A DNA stretch of 36,840 bases, from the NCBI GenBank assembly GCA_947385785.1, contig CANDMH010000007.1:1-36840 (forward strand). Reading direction: 5' to 3'. Of the stretch, positions 25,073 through 32,292 are shown in pieces; within the stretch, counting starts at the first letter, position 1; each line of letters starts with the position of its first letter. The translations under genes were made by a program, and so were the position numbers. This stretch comes from an uncultured Lachnospiraceae bacterium (GTDB lineage: Bacteria; Bacillota; Clostridia; Lachnospirales; Lachnospiraceae). The notes beneath the pieces are model-generated. The model was not told where the DNA came from. It was given only the letters and a program-made list of their open reading frames with translations, and did not search any database.

Positions 25073-27403
25073 CTATTGATATCTCCATTCCTCCTGCCAC
25101 CGCAGTTCCATCTCACCGTTTTCCGAGAATGTTACCGGCAGCCATATATAACGGGAATCCGATAATTTATCGCTGTTCCACCGGTCTCCCATGTAGATCA
25201 GCTCTCCCGAAGGGCCCTCGAAGACGCAGGTGCTCTGGCTGTTAAAGGTGGTAGCCGCCGTGTCTCCGATGCAGGGGTCTCCCATGTTGACCCATTCTCC
25301 CATCATGGAATCGCTCATATAGTACCTGGCCTGATTCGGCGCCCACCCGGTACATCCGGAAGACAGCAGATAATATTTGCCGTCCTTTTGAAATACCGCC
25401 GGGGCTTCCCTCTGGGCTCCGGGATACAGCCTGATAAAGTCTTCTCCGTACACGGCCTCCTCCGGCGGCGTGGCCAGGTAGGTGTATTCGTCGTTGAGCT
25501 TTGATATGTAGAGCGTCAGGTTCTCTTCGCTGGAGTAAATGATGTAGGCAGTCCCGTCCGAATCCACGAACAGGTTCATGTCCCTCGCCATGCCCCTGCT
25601 GGAAGGATACTTATCTTCCTGATCCTCCGGGCAGACGTTGAGCCGGTACCTGTCGATAAAACGGTAAGGTCCGAAGGGCGTATCGCTGACCGCCACCCCG
25701 GCACAGGCCGCCGCATAGCTGCTGTCACTGCTTTCCGTGGGACCGTCCGCATGGAACCACAGTACGTATTTTCCGGTTTTTTCATTGTAGATCAGCTTGG
25801 GCCGCTCGATGATGGCCTTCTCCGCATCCAGGCTTCGGTATACATTGTCCAGCTGCTCCTGTGTATAACCCGCATACAGTTCTTTAAAATAATCCTCCGT
25901 CTCCAGAGACTCCCTGGATGAAACATTGCGCATGATAAGGCCTTCCGACTGCCAGTTATACAGGTCCTCCGAGCTGTATGCGCGGATGCCTCCTCTGGCG
26001 CCCTTTGTCTTGTCTTCTCCTACCCATACCCATCTGGACACCATCTCCCCCGTGGTTTCGTCCCTCACCGGCAGCTGCTGTACCTGTCCTCCGTGGGCCT
26101 GTATCAGTTCGTTCTCCGTGTCCCTCCACTGCTCTCCCGGCAGAAAGGAATCATATCTGTATTTTTCCACCAATTGCTCATACCCCTCCTTCAATTGCTT
26201 AAATTTATTTTCACAGGCTTCTGCGTACGGGCCTGCCTGCTGCAGTTTCTGCCCTTCCGCTGCTGTCTGTTCCGGCGTTTCCTTCCCTGATGCTGTCTGC
26301 CCCGGCGTTTCCTGCCCCGTTGCTGTCTGTTCCGGCGTCTCCTGCTCCGCTGCTGTCTGTTCCGGCGTCTCCTGCTCCGTTGCTGTCTGTTCCGGCGTTT
26401 CCTGCTCCGCTGCTGTCTGCTCCGGCAGCTCCTTTGCCTCCGCCATCTGTTCCAGTAATTCCTCTGCTTCCGTCACTGCCTGCCGGTAAACCTCACAGGA
26501 AGCTTCCGTATAGATATCCTCCCATCCTTCTGCCGCATACTTCTGCAGTGCCAGTTCCAGAAGGCTGGCGGTGTATTCCGGAACGGCTGCAATCTGGACA
26601 TAACTCAGAATCGGCATGTCCATTGCCCTCTTGCCTTCCTCATTGAATACCTTCAGATTCAGTTCGCCGTCCTCCACTCTGACATCAAGCTGCTTCTCCG
26701 TAAGCCGGAAGCGGAGCAGCTTCTCGCCTTTCACCATCCGCTCCCCTTCACAGTCCACGTCAATCTTCCGGGGACCAAAGGGATCGTAAAATCCTATAGT
26801 CACCTGGTAATCCCCCCGGGGGAGCTGGAAATCATAACAGATGGAAGACTCCTCTCCTCCCTGGTAAAGGGTTTCATCCATATTCCATTTGCTGGCCGTA
26901 AGTCCCTCTCCCAGGCTGTCCTGCTCCCTGATCAGATAATCCGCCTCCCGGTATCCCCAGGTTCTGCCGGAACCGGGATCCTCCCCATAGGGCTGGTCGC
27001 TGACGGACTGGCAGAGACCGCGTATCTGATCCTCCGGGAAAACAGAGGTATCCTCTGATGCACAGTTCACGTTGTATAACAGGAAGTCTGTCTGGAAAAG
27101 CTGCTCTTCTGTCCAGTCTGCTGTACCTGCCATATCCGCTGTGCCCGTCATGCCTGCTGCACCTGCCATATCCGCTGTGCCCGTCATGCCTGTTGCACCT
27201 GCCATATCCGCTGTGCCCGTCATGTCCGCCGCACCTGCCGCCTCCTGCTCTCCTGCAAAAGGGGGCGCCGCATCATTCTCTGTCCTTTCCTCTGACACTG
27301 TCTCTTCCCTCTTGCCGCAGGCCGTACCGAAACAAAGAGCGGCTCCTTCCAGCAGCAGCACAATTACCCTGTAATATTTCTGTATCCGCATTTTAGTACT
27401 CAT
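25073..27403 (-). CDS. GH43 (subfamily 24-like) glycosidase lipoprotein, exo-beta-1,3-galactanase-like
   Basis: 776 residues; GAGGACG precedes the ATG. The signal segment ends at Cys29 (GTAC), a weak lipobox. A repeat-rich linker (61-96) is followed by a beta-rich module (about 100-275). A FIVAR-like helical domain (about 280-415) is split by a second tandem repeat (327-384). The GH43 catalytic domain spans 434-776. Family-typical motifs are AHGG (437-440), VGED with Glu463, ERPKLIYNEKTGKYVLWFH, SRGMARD, REAPA with Glu666 as probable acid, SGCTGWAPN, and NSQST with Gln723. Gln723 sits where exo-beta-1,3-galactanases of this subfamily carry the glutamine proposed as base. The likely substrate is beta-1,3-galactan or arabinogalactan. 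It is the first gene of the operon. Confidence 0.88.
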   Translation of the reverse strand: MSTKMRIQKYYRVIVLLLEGAALCFGTACGKREETVSEERTENDAAPPFAGEQEAAGAADMTGTADMAGATGMTGTADMAGAAGMTGTADMAGTADWTEEQLFQTDFLLYNVNCASEDTSVFPEDQIRGLCQSVSDQPYGEDPGSGRTWGYREADYLIREQDSLGEGLTASKWNMDETLYQGGEESSICYDFQLPRGDYQVTIGFYDPFGPRKIDVDCEGERMVKGEKLLRFRLTEKQLDVRVEDGELNLKVFNEEGKRAMDMPILSYVQIAAVPEYTASLLELALQKYAAEGWEDIYTEASCEVYRQAVTEAEELLEQMAEAKELPEQTAAEQETPEQTATEQETPEQTAAEQETPEQTATGQETPGQTASGKETPEQTAAEGQKLQQAGPYAEACENKFKQLKEGYEQLVEKYRYDSFLPGEQWRDTENELIQAHGGQVQQLPVRDETTGEMVSRWVWVGEDKTKGARGGIRAYSSEDLYNWQSEGLIMRNVSSRESLETEDYFKELYAGYTQEQLDNVYRSLDAEKAIIERPKLIYNEKTGKYVLWFHADGPTESSDSSYAAACAGVAVSDTPFGPYRFIDRYRLNVCPEDQEDKYPSSRGMARDMNLFVDSDGTAYIIYSSEENLTLYISKLNDEYTYLATPPEEAVYGEDFIRLYPGAQREAPAVFQKDGKYYLLSSGCTGWAPNQARYYMSDSMMGEWVNMGDPCIGDTAATTFNSQSTCVFEGPSGELIYMGDRWNSDKLSDSRYIWLPVTFSENGEMELRWQEEWRYQ
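26252..26425 (-). repeat. 30-nt coding tandem repeats in the GH43 gene
   Basis: About 5.8 units of 30 nt encode PEQTAAEQET-type decapeptides (residues 327-384). Adjacent copies differ by single bases, for example TAA versus TAT in the peptide. The repeat interrupts a FIVAR-like helical domain. Confidence 0.9.
27116..27223 (-). repeat. 36-nt coding tandem repeats in the GH43 linker
   Basis: Three 36-nt units encode MTGTADMAGATG-type dodecapeptides (residues 61-96) between the lipid anchor and the first folded module. The copies are nearly identical at the DNA level, which points to recent expansion. Confidence 0.9.
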
Positions 27404-27433
27404 TTTCGTCCTCGTCTCCGCCTTTGTTTTTAT

Positions 27434-27461
27434 ATTATATCACCGCTGAAAAATTCTGCAA
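27434..27461 (-). promoter_or_regulatory. Main promoter of the glycan operon
   Basis: On the minus strand -35 TTGCAG (27461-27456), a 16-nt spacer and a consensus -10 TATAAT (27439-27434). Transcription would start near 27427, about 24 nt before the GH43 start codon. The -35 lies inside the palindrome at 27457-27470, so a bound repressor would block it. Confidence 0.75.
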
Positions 27462-27470
27462 TCGATTGCA
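27457..27470. promoter_or_regulatory. LacI/CcpA-type operator 1
   Basis: TGCAATCGATTGCA is a perfect 14-bp palindrome centred on CG, the hallmark of LacI-family operators. It matches 12 of 14 positions of the CcpA cre consensus TGWAANCGNTNWCA. It overlaps the -35 of the operon promoter. The LacI protein of this locus or CcpA could bind it. Confidence 0.75.
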
Positions 27471-27522
27471 TTCACAAAATTTACATTTCATTTTTGTATA
27501 TTTTGCACAAACAGGAATTCTT

Positions 27523-27537
27523 GTAAATCGATTGCAC
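27523..27537. promoter_or_regulatory. LacI-type operator 2 (imperfect)
   Basis: GTAAATCGATTGCAC repeats the core AATCGATTGCA of operator 1. Its centre is 66 bp from that of operator 1. A pair of sites at such a distance would allow looping by a tetramer or cooperative binding. Confidence 0.55.
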
Positions 27538-28068
27538 ATATACTTTTTGAATGTACCATGTCAAATTGTATTTGTCAGATTCACTAATCGTTTTTTTAAA
27601 TGGACTTCCTGCATGCCGCGTACCCGATGTGTATTGAAGCCGTATGCCCCTGTTTCTTCACAGGTATCTGAAAATAGAAGAGAATTTGTATCTGTTATTT
27701 TCCGACAATTTCTATTATAATTTTATAAAAAATTCATATTAATTAACATGAAAAAAATCTCTGACTTCTTTCCCTCTGACTCTTCCCGCAGGGAGGCCCG
27801 CGTATGGATTTTCTTTCAATCCGATAAATTAATTCCATGTCTATAAGCGGGTGTATGGATTATTTTTAGATAAATATAAAAAATTTACATATGAAACAGG
27901 ATGGATGATATGGTAATATATACTCACAGCCGAAAACATTTGCAACACCGCAGGCAGATCCTCAACAGACATCAGTCTCGGGATTGTTCGTGCAAGGTGC
28001 GCACGAAAACGCCACGCGGAGGCACCTGTAAACAGTACCCCATCATCCATTGACCAAAGGAGGCTTCT
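27538..28068. other. AT-rich divergent intergenic region
   Basis: Together with the operon promoter this makes a 665-nt gap between the divergent GH43 and kinase genes. I find no convincing gene in it. A possible extended -10, TGGTAATAT at 27911-27919, is the best candidate for the kinase promoter but lacks a -35. The AT-rich stretch 27690-27850 has several chance TATAAT-like strings. A response-regulator binding site is likely here but cannot be picked out by eye. Confidence 0.5.
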
Positions 28069-29910
28069 ATGGGAAGCAGTTTTATCCATGGCAGCAGAAA
28101 AAAAGGCAGCCGCTGCAGACATAAATTCAGTTCCCCTCCCATCCACAGACAGTTTCTGACCGTCAGCCTGCTCTGCATGTTTATGGTCATGCTTCTGGCT
28201 TTCCTGTTGCTGCGAAGCGCCCAGCGTATCATTATGGCCAATGTAACAGGCTATGCGGAGCTTTTCACGGAAAAATACAGCAATCAGCTGGAAACGCTCT
28301 GCTTCCAGCTGGATGTGCTCTGCAGTGAATTCCAGACAAATGAAGTATACAGAAACCTCCTGTCCGTGGAGTCCTACCAGGACCTGACTCCCGAAATCAC
28401 CGATGCGGCAGACAATACAGTCACCTATATTAAATCACTGAACACCACTATAGCGGATGTGGCTTTTGCCAATGACCTGATTCACTGGTCCACCCTCTTT
28501 TCCGAAGACGACCTCTCCGCCCTGTACAGGCATTCCCTCCAGGACGGTTCCATCGGCGGCCGGGGGCTCGGACTGATGAAAAGCAGCTTTCTGCCCCTTG
28601 CCGGCAAAACTTATTACGTCTATTGCAGCAATATCTATCAGTACGGCACACCGCTGGGATGTGCTTTCATCTCCCTGGACATCGACCGGCTGAACCTGGA
28701 CGATTCCAGTACGGATTCCCCGGCCTCCTTCTTTATCATGGATACCGGCGGCAATGCCTACGGCCTGAGCCGCAATTCGGACCAGTTCGCCCAGGCAGTC
28801 CTGGAAGCCTGTCAGGAGTACGCAGCGCTGCCCTCCGAAGGCGGCGTTCCCCCGCAATCTATACTGGAGACGCAAAATACAGGCAATGATTCCTTTTCCA
28901 TCCGCATGACCTATTCGGAGGCTGCCAACTGCTACATTATCAGCGCGGTCTACATCCCCGCCATCAGGGCGCAGCTGTCCGATATTTCGTACTATATCTG
29001 GTTTATCCTTGCAGCAATCGTCCTCTTTGCCGTACTTCTGATGACGGTCCTGTACCGGAATATGGCGGTGCCGCTGAACCAGTTTAACAACATTATAGAA
29101 GAAATCCGCAGCCAGCGCCAAAGGCATCTGAAATATCCCCTGGATATCCAGGGCTGCGCAGAGGTACACAGCCTGGCTCTGGCTTTCTCCAATATGTTCT
29201 CGGATATCGACGAACTGAATATGCAGATTTTCGATGCCTCCGCCAGGCTTTATGAGGAAAAGATACGGACTCAGGCCACCCAGATCGACTATTTCCGCAG
29301 CCAGATTAACCCGCATTTTCTCTACAATGTGCTGGAGATGATACGCTCCCTGGCGCTGACCAACCATGTGCCGGAGATCGCTTCCATCGCCGTGGCGGTA
29401 GGGAAAATGTACCGCTACAACATCAAGGGCGACCCCGTAGTACCCTTCCGTGAAGAGCTGGAGATGACGAAGGCTTACATCGAAATCCAGAAATCCCGCT
29501 TCCAGAATAAATTTGACATTCTTTACAATATTCCGGAGGAGGCTCTGGACGTTCCCGTAATCAAGCTCATCCTCCAGCCCCTTGTGGAAAATGCCATCCA
29601 GCACGGCATCGAGCCGGCGCTGGAACGCTGTATCCTGTACATCGGCTGTACCCTGACGGAAAAAGAAATGCTCATCGAAATCCGGGATGACGGAGTAGGG
29701 ATGCCCCGGGAGCGTCTGCTGGAAATGCAGGCTCTCCTTGCGGAAAAGCACTACGACACCGCCAATTATGTGGGCATCACGAACACCAACGCAAGGCTGA
29801 AGCTGCAGTATGGGGAAGAATGCGGAATTACCCTGGACGGTGAAGAAAATGACGGTACTGTCGTAACTATCCGCATTCCGGTCACAGGGAAGTGTTCCGA
29901 AATAACCTGA
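28069..29910 (+). CDS. YesM-type sensor histidine kinase
   Basis: 613 residues with AAAGGAGG before the ATG. A membrane span at about 28-50, an extracellular sensor of about 250 residues, a second span at about 307-329 and a HAMP-like linker precede the kinase core. The phospho-accepting His416 is in QINPHFLYNVLEMIRSL, characteristic of the His_kinase (LytS/YesM) group. Asn508 is in LVENAIQHG and the G-box is DDGVGM. These kinases sense extracellular sugars, often through an ABC binding protein, and pass phosphate to an AraC-type regulator, here encoded next. The gene is divergent from the glycan operon, its probable target. Confidence 0.92.
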   Translation: MGSSFIHGSRKKGSRCRHKFSSPPIHRQFLTVSLLCMFMVMLLAFLLLRSAQRIIMANVTGYAELFTEKYSNQLETLCFQLDVLCSEFQTNEVYRNLLSVESYQDLTPEITDAADNTVTYIKSLNTTIADVAFANDLIHWSTLFSEDDLSALYRHSLQDGSIGGRGLGLMKSSFLPLAGKTYYVYCSNIYQYGTPLGCAFISLDIDRLNLDDSSTDSPASFFIMDTGGNAYGLSRNSDQFAQAVLEACQEYAALPSEGGVPPQSILETQNTGNDSFSIRMTYSEAANCYIISAVYIPAIRAQLSDISYYIWFILAAIVLFAVLLMTVLYRNMAVPLNQFNNIIEEIRSQRQRHLKYPLDIQGCAEVHSLALAFSNMFSDIDELNMQIFDASARLYEEKIRTQATQIDYFRSQINPHFLYNVLEMIRSLALTNHVPEIASIAVAVGKMYRYNIKGDPVVPFREELEMTKAYIEIQKSRFQNKFDILYNIPEEALDVPVIKLILQPLVENAIQHGIEPALERCILYIGCTLTEKEMLIEIRDDGVGMPRERLLEMQALLAEKHYDTANYVGITNTNARLKLQYGEECGITLDGEENDGTVVTIRIPVTGKCSEIT

Positions 29911-29979
29911 TCCGCAGGATGATGGAGGACAACGACGCAGCGGACACTGCGTTTCCGGGATGTAGAACAGAAAATGGCA

Positions 29980-30001
29980 AATGAAAGCGCTCACGAGTAT
30001 A
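29980..30001 (+). repeat. GCTCACGA motif, copy A
   Basis: A 22-nt stretch containing GCGCTCACGAGTATA that matches copy B (35106-35127, minus strand) at 21 of 22 positions. It lies in the 167-nt gap between the kinase and regulator genes, 76 nt before the regulator start and pointing toward it. Confidence 0.6.
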
Positions 30002-30077
30002 ACGAAATAGAATCAGGCCCGTACACCAGTTGCAGTAAAGGAGCCATGAAAAAAAATATAAATCAGGAGGAATTGCA

Positions 30078-31469
30078 ATGTATCAGGTTCTGCTGGCAGA
30101 TGACGAACAATCTATTCTGGATTCCATGACCCACCATTTTCCCTGGGATAAATACGGCGCGAAGGTGGCATACACCGCCTCCACGGGAAAGCAGGCATAT
30201 GACATTCTGGTAACCACCCCCCCTGATATCGCTGTCCTCGATATCAGGATGCCGGGCTACAGCGGCCTGGAGCTGAGCCGTATCATCACCCTGAACCGGC
30301 TGAAGACGCAGGTCATCATCATGAGCGGATATGCCGAGTTTTCCTATGCTCAGAAGGCAATTCAGTACGGTGTACTGGGATACTGCCTGAAACCGGTGGA
30401 ATACGACGAGCTTGCCTCCCTTCTCCTGAAAGCGGTGCACAATCTCCAGCATTCCCCGGGCGCCTTCACCCCGGATGATTTTCTGGATGCCATAGAGGAT
30501 AATGATACGGAGAAAATATCCCGCTATCTGGAAGCAAACCACATCATCCCGGACAGCTGCTGGCTCGCTTCCTCCGTCAGCGAAACGGCGCTGCAGCTTC
30601 CGGGGGCACTGGCTTTCCGGGTAGCCTCCTCCCAGTACGGCTATCTGTCAGGCGCGCCCTATGACGAAGAGATGCTGAACCAGGCCCTGCTCTCCCCGAA
30701 GGTACAGGGCATAGGCCTTTATCCCCGGCCCGTAAGCCTGCCGGACTTCCGTTCCGCATTTTACAAATGCACCGCCATGTCCTATCACTTTTTCCTGGAC
30801 CCCGATTGCAGGCTCTGCAGCGTATACCACGACTTTTCGCCTTTGATGTCTCAGATCCAGAACGCCATTTCCTTTGATGAAAAAGGAAAACTGTGCGACC
30901 TTCTGACTCAGCTGAAGGAAAATGAAGGATATAAAATGTTCTCCATCCACTCCGCCCGGCAGCTGTTCAATACGATCATTTCCAACCCCAGGCTGGCGGC
31001 GGACTCTCAGGATTATTACGCCCACAGCCACAGACAGCTTGTCCATGACTACGCTTCCTTCCGGGATATGATCGACAGTCTGATCCAGATCATCAATGCC
31101 GCCCCCCGGAAACAGGAAGAAGAACCTGCTGGCCAGAACAATACTTATTTTCTGAAAGTAATGAAATATGTCAACACTTACTACAATGAAAACATTACGC
31201 TGCGGGATGTGGCAAGGGTGGTAAACCTGAATCCCAACTATATCAGCCAGCTTTTCAAGAAATCGGCCGGAACCACCTTTTCCCACTACCTGACCACCCT
31301 GCGGATCACAAATGCCAAAAAGCTGCTCACCGCCACCGATGCTTCCATCAATGACATCTCCATGCAGACAGGCTTTAACGATTATTTTTACTTTCTGAAA
31401 ACCTTTAAGAAATATACGGGAAATACGCCCAGTGAATACCGGAACGCTTATTATGATAAACAAGAATAA
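30078..31469 (+). CDS. YesN-type response regulator with AraC DNA-binding domain
   Basis: 463 residues, preceded by CAGGAGGAATTGCA. The receiver domain (1-120) has the acidic pair at Asp8-Asp9, the phospho-acceptor Asp55 in VLDIRMPG and Lys105 in CLKPVEYDEL. A linker of about 240 residues follows. The C-terminal AraC domain (about 360-463) carries both helix-turn-helix units (ITLRDVARVVNLNPNYISQL and DASINDISMQTGFND) ending in FKKYTGNTPSEYR. It is the partner of the YesM-type kinase and the probable activator of the divergent glycan operon. Confidence 0.93.
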   Translation: MYQVLLADDEQSILDSMTHHFPWDKYGAKVAYTASTGKQAYDILVTTPPDIAVLDIRMPGYSGLELSRIITLNRLKTQVIIMSGYAEFSYAQKAIQYGVLGYCLKPVEYDELASLLLKAVHNLQHSPGAFTPDDFLDAIEDNDTEKISRYLEANHIIPDSCWLASSVSETALQLPGALAFRVASSQYGYLSGAPYDEEMLNQALLSPKVQGIGLYPRPVSLPDFRSAFYKCTAMSYHFFLDPDCRLCSVYHDFSPLMSQIQNAISFDEKGKLCDLLTQLKENEGYKMFSIHSARQLFNTIISNPRLAADSQDYYAHSHRQLVHDYASFRDMIDSLIQIINAAPRKQEEEPAGQNNTYFLKVMKYVNTYYNENITLRDVARVVNLNPNYISQLFKKSAGTTFSHYLTTLRITNAKKLLTATDASINDISMQTGFNDYFYFLKTFKKYTGNTPSEYRNAYYDKQE

Positions 31470-31499
31470 AAATGAAGTGGTATCAGTCAGTACCTATTG

Positions 31500-31521
31500 C
31501 GCATGCATGGAATTGCATGCG
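31500..31521. terminator. Hairpin after the response regulator gene, possible terminator
   Basis: Perfect 8-bp arms, CGCATGCA (31500-31507) and TGCATGCG (31514-31521), with a 6-nt loop and only three T after the stem. A second stem, GCGGCTTCA/TGAAGCCGC at 31538-31569, follows without a T-run. Together they may end or stabilise the two-component transcript. I see no gene in 31470-31632. Confidence 0.4.
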
Positions 31522-31632
31522 TTTGAATCAGGTCAGCGCGGCTTCACTGCTCCATAGGCATGAAGCCGCTAAAACTCCGCGGCATGGTGCTGGGACAATC
31601 ATCTCAGCGCCAGAACCCACAGTCTGCTGGTT

Positions 31633-31872
31633 TCAGCACGCCGTTCCCTGGAGCAGGTAAGGGCTGATTTTGTCCAGCATTGCAGAATCGTCCGAATCAC
31701 ACACCAGCCGCTGCGGCCTTGCCAAATCCAGTGCAAAAACACCCAGAATCGATTTCGGATCTACAACCCGTCTGCCGGAGCCAAGTTCAAAATTCGCATC
31801 CACCGAGCTCACTGCATTCACAAAATTCCTTACCTGATCTGCATCATCAAATTTTACAAATACCTGCTGCAT
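31633..31872 (-). CDS. HPr-like protein without the phospho-histidine (Crh-like)
   Basis: 79 residues from the ATG at 31872, with GGGTGG 5 nt upstream; a GTG at 31881 is the alternative. The HPr fold signature PKSILGVFALDL is present, with Ser41 at the place of the regulatory Ser46 of HPr. The N-terminal GLHARP segment with His15 is replaced by DDADQVRNFVNA. It therefore cannot carry sugar phosphate in the PTS but could be a regulator, as Crh is in Bacillus. The C-terminus is shorter than in HPr (about 88 residues). It has its own promoter and operator. Confidence 0.75.
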   Translation of the reverse strand: MQQVFVKFDDADQVRNFVNAVSSVDANFELGSGRRVVDPKSILGVFALDLARPQRLVCDSDDSAMLDKISPYLLQGTAC

Positions 31873-31930
31873 ATAAACCACCCATTCTCACCTTTCTTCA
31901 GGACTGTATCCTGATGCATTATGATGAATC

Positions 31931-31952
31931 CATTGTATCGATGTATACAATG
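31931..31952. promoter_or_regulatory. Palindromic operator in the HPr-like gene leader
   Basis: The arms CATTGTAT and ATACAATG are separated by 6 nt. The site lies about 10-30 nt downstream of the predicted transcription start of the HPr-like gene, a place where a repressor would block elongation or initiation. The style recalls GntR- or LacI-type sites; the binder is unknown. Confidence 0.55.
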
Positions 31953-31969
31953 AATCCCATTCAAACAGG

Positions 31970-31998
31970 AATATACACCATATCATTTCTTTTGTAAA
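31970..31998 (-). promoter_or_regulatory. Promoter of the HPr-like gene
   Basis: On the minus strand -35 TTTACA (31998-31993), a 17-nt spacer and -10 TATATT (31975-31970), about 100 nt before the start codon. Confidence 0.65.
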
Positions 31999-32046
31999 CT
32001 GTCATTTTTAATAATCTTGGACGAAAAAAATTGTCAATATTGTAGA

Positions 32047-32088
32047 TGACTGCTTCCTGAAATTTCCAGGCAGACGGTCACTTTTTTG
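32047..32088 (+). terminator. Imperfect terminator-like hairpin
   Basis: Outer TGAC/GTCA pairs and inner CTG/CAG and CCTG/CAGG pairs surround a short A/T loop, followed by CTTTTTTG. No plus-strand gene lies directly upstream, so it may shield the next promoter from read-through. The stretch 31999-32146 shows nothing else. Confidence 0.45.
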
Positions 32089-32149
32089 TTCCTCAGAGAA
32101 AAATGCTGCACCGCTTTTTTATTTTTTTCGAAAACACTTTCGGCTGCTA

Positions 32150-32178
32150 TTGTTTTTTTCCATATATAGTATTATAAT
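32150..32178 (+). promoter_or_regulatory. Promoter of the tocopherol-cyclase-like gene
   Basis: TTGTTT at 32150-32155, a 17-nt spacer and TATAAT at 32173-32178. The start codon is at 32293, leaving a leader of about 110 nt. Confidence 0.65.
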
Positions 32179-32292
32179 GTCATTATTTGCTACAAAATGT
32201 TGAGATAATCAAATGCAGGGACAATGTGTAAAAATGTACAAGGTTCTGTCGTTTTATGCAGTTTTCCAGAAGACAAAGAAACGGGATGAAGA

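Noticed and set aside
26252..27223. Regular repeats that could suggest a CRISPR array
   Set aside because: Units are contiguous, in frame and of 30 or 36 nt with no unique spacers; they encode repeated peptides within one gene.
27424..27720. Plus-strand frame of 98 codons in the divergent intergenic region
   Set aside because: It lies over the operon promoter and operators, lacks a ribosome site, and its composition reflects AT-rich DNA.
28435..29994. Minus-strand open frame of about 519 codons opposite the kinase gene
   Set aside because: The plus strand encodes a complete histidine kinase here; the antisense translation shows no domain pattern.
32110..32135. T-rich run that might be a terminator tail
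   Set aside because: No stable stem precedes it; the nearby imperfect hairpin at 32047-32088 has its own T-run.
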